DNA of 64,000 nt from Streptomyces nymphaeiformis (GTDB taxonomy: Bacteria > Actinomycetota > Actinomycetes > Streptomycetales > Streptomycetaceae), in the NCBI RefSeq assembly GCF_014203895.1, contig NZ_JACHJY010000011.1:62001-126000 (forward strand). Direction: 5' to 3'. Position 1 is the stretch's first letter, and every line of letters begins with the position of its first letter. Of the stretch, positions 59,158 through 64,000 are shown piece by piece. The position numbers and the translations under genes were made by a program. Under the pieces are notes generated by a model. That model saw only the letters and a list, made by a program, of their open reading frames with translations. It was not told where the DNA came from and did no database searches.

Positions 59158-60783
59158 GTGGTGGTGGCTGGTGGGGTCGAGCGGCTCTGCGCGCCCGGGG
59201 CGCCCTTCGCCGTCGAGGGCGGGGTGTACGTCGGCGGGCCGCGGACGTTGCGGGAGTTCGTCGAGGTGACCTGGGGGTACGGGGACCGGACGTTCCTCGT
59301 GGCCGAGGGCGTGCGGATGAGCTACCGGGAGTTCTTCGACGCCGCCTGCGGGCTCGCGCGGCGGCTCGTCGGGGAGTACGGGCTGCGGCCGGGGGACCGG
59401 GCCGTCGTGGCCATGCGGAACCTGCCCGAGTGGCAGGTCGCCTTCTGGGCCACCCAGCTCGCCGGGCTCGTCGCCGTGCCGCTCAACGCCTGGTGGACCG
59501 AGGACGAGTTCACGTACGCCCTCGACGACTGCTCTCCCGGCGTGCTGCTCGTCGACGGCGAGCGGGTCGGGCGCGTGCGGGAGTGGGCCGTGCGGAACGG
59601 CGTGCCCGGGATCGTCTTCCGGGGGGAGGGCGCGTGCGAGGGGTTCGTCGAGTACGTCGCCGATGACGATCCTCTGCTCGGGCCTCCCGACGTCCACGTC
59701 CTGCCCGAGTCCGACTCCACCATCATCTACACCTCCGGCACCACCGGGCGTCCCAAGGGGGCCGTCGCCACGCATCTCGCGCAGGTCGGGGCCGCCATGA
59801 ACCCGCGGTACTTCGCCGCCGCCGCCGCCCTCGCGCGCGGTGAGGTGCCGGGAGTGGGGGCGGCGCCCGTCTCGCTCACCACCTTTCCCTTCTTCCACGT
59901 CGCCGCCTTCACCTCCTTCTACGCCGTCATGGCCGCCGGCGGGACCCTCGTGATGATGCGGAAGTGGGATGCCGCGAGAGCTCTTGAGCTGATGCGGGAC
60001 GAAGGGGTCACCCACTTCGCCGGGGTGCCCACCACCGCGCTCCAGCTGCTCGCGCTCGCCCGGAGCCGCCGCGACCCGCTCGCCTGCCTGACCCTCCTCA
60101 GCACCGGAGGCGCCGCCGCCCCGCCCGGGATCGTCGGGGGGATCACCGAGGGGTACGGGGAGCGGATCGAGCCCCGGAACGGGTACGGGCTCACCGAGAC
60201 CTGCGGAGGGGTCCTGTCGAACGTCGGTGCCGAGTACCGCGCGCATCCCGGGAGTGTCGGGCGGCCCTCGCCCGTCACCGAGGTGCGGATCGAGCGGCCC
60301 GATGGGGAGGGGGTGGGCGAGTTGTTGCTGCGCGGGCAGTGTCTTGTCCGCGGGTACTGGGGGAATCCTGACGCCACCCGCGCCGCCTTCACCGAGGACG
60401 GCTGGTTCAGGACCGGTGACCTCGCCCGCGTCGACGCGGACGGGCGGGTCAGTGTCGTCGACCGGCTCACCGACATGGTGATCCGCGGCGGCGAGAACGT
60501 GTACTGCGTCGAGGTCGAGGGCGTGCTGCACGAGCATCCGGATGTCGTCGATGCCGCCGTGTTCGGGGTTCCGCACGCACTGCTCGGGGAGGAAGTCGTG
60601 GCCGTCGTGCGGCTGCGGGGCGGCGCGGATGTGGGACCCGAGGCCTTGCGCGCTCACGTCGGGGCGCGGCTCGCCGGGTTCAAAGTGCCTGCCCGGATCC
60701 TCGTACGGGACGCGGAGCTGCCTCGGAACCCGACCGGGAAGGTTCTCAAGCGGGAGCTGAGGGAGCAGGTCAGCGGCGGGTGA
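59158..60783 (+). CDS. Acyl-CoA ligase (ANL family)
   Basis: 541 residues with all ANL motifs: YTSGTTGRPKGAV (about residue 195), GYGLTETCG, GWFRTGDLARVD, DRLTDMVIRGGENVYCVEVE and C-terminal PRNPTGKVLKREL. The layout is that of medium-chain or aromatic-acid CoA ligases. AGGAGG precedes GTG 59158. No TGACG-type operator is seen in its promoter, so it is not part of the proposed regulon. The 3' end overlaps the convergent metalloprotease gene by 14 bp. Confidence 0.85.
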   Translation: MVVAGGVERLCAPGAPFAVEGGVYVGGPRTLREFVEVTWGYGDRTFLVAEGVRMSYREFFDAACGLARRLVGEYGLRPGDRAVVAMRNLPEWQVAFWATQLAGLVAVPLNAWWTEDEFTYALDDCSPGVLLVDGERVGRVREWAVRNGVPGIVFRGEGACEGFVEYVADDDPLLGPPDVHVLPESDSTIIYTSGTTGRPKGAVATHLAQVGAAMNPRYFAAAAALARGEVPGVGAAPVSLTTFPFFHVAAFTSFYAVMAAGGTLVMMRKWDAARALELMRDEGVTHFAGVPTTALQLLALARSRRDPLACLTLLSTGGAAAPPGIVGGITEGYGERIEPRNGYGLTETCGGVLSNVGAEYRAHPGSVGRPSPVTEVRIERPDGEGVGELLLRGQCLVRGYWGNPDATRAAFTEDGWFRTGDLARVDADGRVSVVDRLTDMVIRGGENVYCVEVEGVLHEHPDVVDAAVFGVPHALLGEEVVAVVRLRGGADVGPEALRAHVGARLAGFKVPARILVRDAELPRNPTGKVLKRELREQVSGG

Positions 60784-62041
60784 TCCGCACCCGGTACGTT
60801 CCCGTCTCGTCCTCCTCCAGGACCTCGATCCGGATCCCGTTCGCGCGGTCCGTGAACGTCTCGCCCGGGGCGTACGGCGCGTCCGACAGCTCCGCGTGGA
60901 CGTTGGCCCGGCGCGTGCAGCCGCCGCTGGAGCGGTCGCTGTCGGCCACGGTCACCGGGCCGTGGCCGGTGTCCACGTCGGACTCCACCCGGTAGACGAG
61001 GACGCCCTGCTTGCAGACGGCCTCGTCGTTGCCGTCCTTGCTGCGGACCTCGACGGCGTATCCGGAGGTGCCGGAGAGCGGGACGAAGACGAGCTTGGGG
61101 CCGCCGGTGATCGCGAGCGGGGTGAGGCTGTAGTCGCCGGTGCCGGGCGTGGAGGCGCAGCTGACCTGGTCGTTGTCGAGCCAGCCCAGCTTCCACTTGT
61201 GCCAGCCGAGGAGGTCGTTGTCGGCGCCCCAGTCCTCGGACATGATGTCCCAGTGCCCGACGGTGCCTCCGCCGTCCGAGGTGTAGAGGTCGGGCAGGCC
61301 GAAGACGTGGCCGTTCTCGTGCGGCAGGACGCGGTAGCCGGTCTCGGGGAAGCTGCCGGAGCCGTCGTCCTGGCGGCTGTAGACGAAGGACGTGTTGGCG
61401 AGCGGCACGCCGTCGGCGTAGGGGGCGTCGTCGTTGCCGGAGAAGGTCACGGACAGCACGGTGTCGAGGGCGGAGGGCCCGGCGTTCGGCGTGACGAGGA
61501 CGTTGACCAGGTCGTACGCGCTGAAGTCCACCCGCGCGTCGGCGGCCTTCACGATGTCCTCGACGAGGGAGCGGTAGCCCGGTTCGTACGGTGAGCCGCG
61601 CTCGATGCCGTACGAGGAGAAGGGCCGGGGCATCCGCAGCCAGTCGGGTATCGGCGCCTCGGCCTGGTAGTGCAGGCGCCCGTACGAGCTGACGCGGAAC
61701 CAGTCGGCGGTCTGCGGGAAGAACTCGCGGAAGCGGCCCATCGCCGGGCCGTCCCCGGGGGCGTCGGGGAAGTCGATCATCAGGTTGAGGGCCCTGACGC
61801 GGCCCGTGGAGCGCACGTATCCGGGGGCCGTGGGCAGCCCCTCCGACATCTGCACGCCCATCGTGGTGGCGATGCGGCACGGTCCCAGCTGGGCGCCGCT
61901 CGGCGCGGCGGCCACGGGGCCCGCCGAGGCCGGGGCGGGCCCGGGAAGGGTGCTGCTCGCCGAGGCGAGCAGGGCGAGGGAGAGTGCCGTGGTCGCCGCC
62001 AGGGCGACGGGTCTGCGTATCCGTCGGCGGGGGTGCTGCAT
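60770..62041 (-). CDS. Secreted M6-type zinc metalloprotease
   Basis: 423 residues. The signal peptide is basic MQHPRRRIRRPVALAA plus a Leu/Ala core. The zinc motif HENGH (His 241, Glu 242, His 245) is followed by GLPDLYTSDGG with the third-ligand region. LNLMIDFPD near the N-terminus and GHWDIMSEDWGADNDLLGWHKWKLGW are signatures of immune-inhibitor-A-like M6 proteases. It is an extracellular protein-degrading enzyme. Its upstream region carries a CRP-type palindrome. Confidence 0.87.
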   Translation of the reverse strand: MQHPRRRIRRPVALAATTALSLALLASASSTLPGPAPASAGPVAAAPSGAQLGPCRIATTMGVQMSEGLPTAPGYVRSTGRVRALNLMIDFPDAPGDGPAMGRFREFFPQTADWFRVSSYGRLHYQAEAPIPDWLRMPRPFSSYGIERGSPYEPGYRSLVEDIVKAADARVDFSAYDLVNVLVTPNAGPSALDTVLSVTFSGNDDAPYADGVPLANTSFVYSRQDDGSGSFPETGYRVLPHENGHVFGLPDLYTSDGGGTVGHWDIMSEDWGADNDLLGWHKWKLGWLDNDQVSCASTPGTGDYSLTPLAITGGPKLVFVPLSGTSGYAVEVRSKDGNDEAVCKQGVLVYRVESDVDTGHGPVTVADSDRSSGGCTRRANVHAELSDAPYAPGETFTDRANGIRIEVLEEDETGTYRVRITRR

Positions 62042-62178
62042 ACGTCGCCTCTCCGGTGGGGCAGGTCGGCGCCGCGACCCCTTCCGCGGGTCAGCGCTGT
62101 GCGATCAGCCTGTGGCGCGGGGTCCGGGTGCGCGCGCCGGGTGGCCCGATCGTGGGTATCCCGGAGAGGGCGGGAGAT

Positions 62179-62194
62179 TGTGACCCGGGTCACA
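62179..62194. promoter_or_regulatory. CRP-type palindrome
   Basis: TGTGACCCGGGTCACA is a perfect 16-bp palindrome matching TGTGA-N6-TCACA, the classical CRP/FNR-family recognition pattern. Confidence 0.6.
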
Positions 62195-62213
62195 TGGAGG
62201 GTGGGAAATAAGC

Positions 62214-62228
62214 GGGGACTCGGTCCCC
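62214..62228. promoter_or_regulatory. Palindromic operator GGGGAC-TCG-GTCCCC
   Basis: Perfect 6-bp arms around TCG, related to the second copy at 62253-62267. Probably an operator for the TetR protein encoded downstream. Confidence 0.6.
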
Positions 62229-62252
62229 GTTTGCACCTGTGTCGCTGCAAGT

Positions 62253-62267
62253 GGGGAATCGTTCCCC
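62253..62267. promoter_or_regulatory. Palindromic operator GGGGAA-TCG-TTCCCC
   Basis: Second copy of the 15-bp palindrome, 39 bp centre to centre from the first. The differences are compensatory (C/G to A/T), so symmetry is kept. Confidence 0.6.
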
Positions 62268-62274
62268 GGATTCG

Positions 62275-62349
62275 TTCGTGGACCTGTTCTTCGTGGACCG
62301 GTCCTTCGTGGATCCGTTCTTCGTGGGTCCGCCGCTCGTGGATCCGTTG
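62275..62349. repeat. Five tandem 15-bp repeats
   Basis: TTCGTGGACCGGTCC-type units start at 62275, 62290, 62305, 62320 and 62335, with 3-6 differences between units. They lie between the palindromes and the tetR start. Confidence 0.85.
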
Positions 62350-62368
62350 ACTGTGAGGAGGTCGTGGC

Positions 62369-63031
62369 GTGACCAGCACCCCCGCCACCGCGCCCGCCCG
62401 CCGCGTACCCCGCCCGCGGGCCGACGCCCTGCGCAACCGCGAGCGGATCGTGACGGCGGCCCGCGAGATGTTCGTCGAGTTCGGCTCCCAGGTGCCGTAC
62501 GACGAGATCGCGCGCCGCGCCGGCGTCGGGAACGCCACGCTCTACCGGAACTTCCCCGAGCGCGCCGACCTCGTCCACGAGGTCGTCCTCTCGCTCATGG
62601 CCCGGGTCACCGAGGTCGCCGAGCGGGCCGCCGAGGAGGAGGACGACACCTTCGCCGCCCTCCGCCGCTTCACCCACGGTGCCGCCGACGAGCGCGTCGG
62701 CGCCCTGTGTCCGATGCTCGACGGCGCCTTCGACCGGGACCACCCCGACCTGCTCGCCGAGCGCGACCGCCTGGAGGGGGTCGTCCAGGGCCTCGTCGAG
62801 CGGGCGCAGGCGGCCGGCCGGCTCCGTGTCGACGTCGGCGTCGGCGACCTGATGGTGGCGCTCTCCCAGCTGACCCGCCCGCTGCCCGGATCCGGCTGCG
62901 GGGCCTTCGACCAGTTCGTCCATCGCCACCTGCAGCTCTTCCTCGACGGCCTGGAGACGCCCGCCCGCTCCGAGCTGCCCGGGAAGGCCGCGACCCTCGA
63001 GGACCTGAGGCGGGACGCCTGCTCCTCGTGA
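62369..63031 (+). CDS. TetR-family regulator of the adjacent MFS exporter
   Basis: 220 residues. The HTH is RERIVTAAREMFVEFGSQVPYDEIARRAGVGNATLYRNFPERADLVHEVV, split as helix 1, then the recognition region GVGNATLYRNF. The C-terminal domain is of the TetR_C type found with drug exporters. GTG 62369 follows AGGAGG. The MFS gene begins 83 nt downstream, so the pair is a classic repressor-exporter unit; the twin GGGGA palindromes upstream are its likely operators. Confidence 0.88.
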   Translation: MTSTPATAPARRVPRPRADALRNRERIVTAAREMFVEFGSQVPYDEIARRAGVGNATLYRNFPERADLVHEVVLSLMARVTEVAERAAEEEDDTFAALRRFTHGAADERVGALCPMLDGAFDRDHPDLLAERDRLEGVVQGLVERAQAAGRLRVDVGVGDLMVALSQLTRPLPGSGCGAFDQFVHRHLQLFLDGLETPARSELPGKAATLEDLRRDACSS

Positions 63032-63114
63032 CCCGACCTTCTTCGGAGTAACCCGCACTCCCTCAAGACTTACGTCCCTTTTTCATCAGTACGCGCCAAG
63101 AGGTGGCTACCCCC

Positions 63115-64000
63115 ATGCCGAAAATCCCCGACACGACCGCGGTCCAGGCCGACCCCGGCCGCTGGAAAGCCCTCATCTTCATCGCCCTCGCCCAGCTGAT
63201 GGTCGTGCTCGACGCGACGATCGTGAACATCGCCCTGCCCTCCGCCCAGCACGACCTCGGGATCTCGGACGGCAACCGGCAGTGGGTCATCACCGCCTAC
63301 GCCCTCGCCTTCGGCGGTCTGCTCCTCTTCGGCGGCCGCATAGCCGACCTGTGGGGCCGCAAGCGGACCTTCGTCACCGGCCTGATCGGCTTCGCAGCCG
63401 CCTCCGCCCTCGGCGGCGCCGCGACCAGCGAGGCGATGATGCTCGGTGCCCGCGCGCTCCAGGGCGCCTTCGGCGCGCTCCTCGCGCCCGCCGCGCTCTC
63501 CCTGCTCGCCGTGACCTTCACCGACGCCAAGGAGCGCGCGAAGGCCTTCGGCATCTACGGCGCGATCGCCGGCGGCGGCGGCGCCGTGGGCCTGATCCTC
63601 GGCGGCTTCCTCACCGAGTACCTGAACTGGCGCTGGACCTTCTTCGTCAACATCCCGTTCGCGATCGTCGCCGCCACCGGCGCGTACCTCGTCGTCCGTG
63701 AGCCGGCCGGCGGCCGCAACCGCTCGCCGCTCGACATCCCCGGCGTGATCCTCTCCACCCTCGGCCTGGTCTCGCTCGTCTACGGCTTCACGCGCGCCGA
63801 GTCCGCCGGCTGGAGCGACGCCGGCACGATCGGCCTCTTCGTCGCCTCCGGCGTGCTGCTCCTCGCCTTCGCGCTCACCGAGTCGCGGGTCAAGCACCCG
63901 CTGCTGCCGCTGCGCGTCGTGGCCGACCGCAACCGCGGCGGCGTCTACCTGTCGCTGGGTCTCGCCGTCATCGCGATGTTCGGCCTGTTCCTCTTCCTGA
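63115..64000 (+). CDS. MFS drug-resistance transporter (EmrB/QacA, DHA2), N-terminal part
   Basis: The gene runs off the window; 295 codons are present. TM1 (ALIFIALAQLMVVLDATIVNIALP) carries the DHA2 motif D1. GGRIADLWGRKRTF is motif A and ALQGAFGALLAPAALSLL is motif B/C-like. About eight of the expected 14 membrane segments are seen. It exports drugs or toxic compounds using the proton gradient. It is probably repressed by the upstream TetR protein. Confidence 0.88.
   Translation, partial: MPKIPDTTAVQADPGRWKALIFIALAQLMVVLDATIVNIALPSAQHDLGISDGNRQWVITAYALAFGGLLLFGGRIADLWGRKRTFVTGLIGFAAASALGGAATSEAMMLGARALQGAFGALLAPAALSLLAVTFTDAKERAKAFGIYGAIAGGGGAVGLILGGFLTEYLNWRWTFFVNIPFAIVAATGAYLVVREPAGGRNRSPLDIPGVILSTLGLVSLVYGFTRAESAGWSDAGTIGLFVASGVLLLAFALTESRVKHPLLPLRVVADRNRGGVYLSLGLAVIAMFGLFLFL

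Larger units (their letters stand above)
62042..62368. other. Intergenic regulatory region between metalloprotease and tetR
   Basis: About 330 bases without a supported gene. It holds a CRP-like palindrome (62179-62194), two related 15-bp palindromes (62214-62228, 62253-62267), a TTGCA...TGCAA arm pair between them, and five 15-bp tandem repeats (62275-62349). The divergent promoters of both genes must lie here. Confidence 0.6.

Overview
The window is a high-GC actinomycete chromosome segment, almost certainly Streptomyces. The strongest evidence is an intact afsK / afsS / afsR locus: an AfsK-type Ser/Thr kinase with a beta-propeller, the small NMHAT-repeat protein AfsS, and the SARP-NB-TPR regulator AfsR. 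Third-position GC bias, many GTG starts, XRE + DUF397 and GPP34 genes, and F420 biosynthesis (fbiC) agree with this. Layout: 1-5 kb holds a DUF4229 remnant, a dicarboxylate/cation symporter and a large TPR-CHAT protease-like protein. 5-13 kb holds a Cys-rich protein coupled to a two-TM membrane protein (divergent from the CHAT gene), a TetR/acyl-CoA ligase pair, a secreted PLD-like protein and a flavin monooxygenase / PNPOx-fold pair. 12-16 kb, 22-26 kb, 30-31 kb and 33-39 kb hold blocks of CoA- and F420-linked catabolic genes: thiolase-like lipid-transfer proteins, DUF35, enoyl-CoA hydratase, acyl-CoA dehydrogenase, FadD-type ligases, amidohydrolases, LLM oxidoreductases, an SDR and an aldehyde dehydrogenase. 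These blocks wrap around and are interleaved with afsK (17-20 kb) and afsS-afsR (26.6-30 kb). 39-48 kb holds an APC permease, two AhpD-like proteins, GNATs, an LLM oxidoreductase and fbiC. 48-53 kb holds an ADP-ribosylglycohydrolase-like protein, an SDR / unknown-protein divergent pair, XRE + DUF397 and GPP34. 53-59 kb holds a D,D-carboxypeptidase with a long acidic cytoplasmic tail, a polytopic GT-C-like protein, small proteins and tRNA-Arg(CCT). 59-64 kb holds another acyl-CoA ligase, a secreted M6-type metalloprotease and a TetR / MFS exporter operon cut by the window end. How it works together: the most notable feature is a repeated palindrome, TGACG-N3-CGTCA (usually CTGACGGNNCGTCAG). I found it ten times by eye, all in promoter regions or at a stop codon in front of one, and all next to the catabolic blocks. 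It looks like one TetR-type operator tying these dispersed operons into a single regulon. The gene content (Ltp-DUF35 pair, FadD, enoyl-CoA hydratase, F420 enzymes, SDRs) resembles actinobacterial sterol/terpenoid side-chain degradation, but the substrate cannot be read from the sequence. Several genes appear leaderless, with a TANNNT box 6-7 nt before the start codon.
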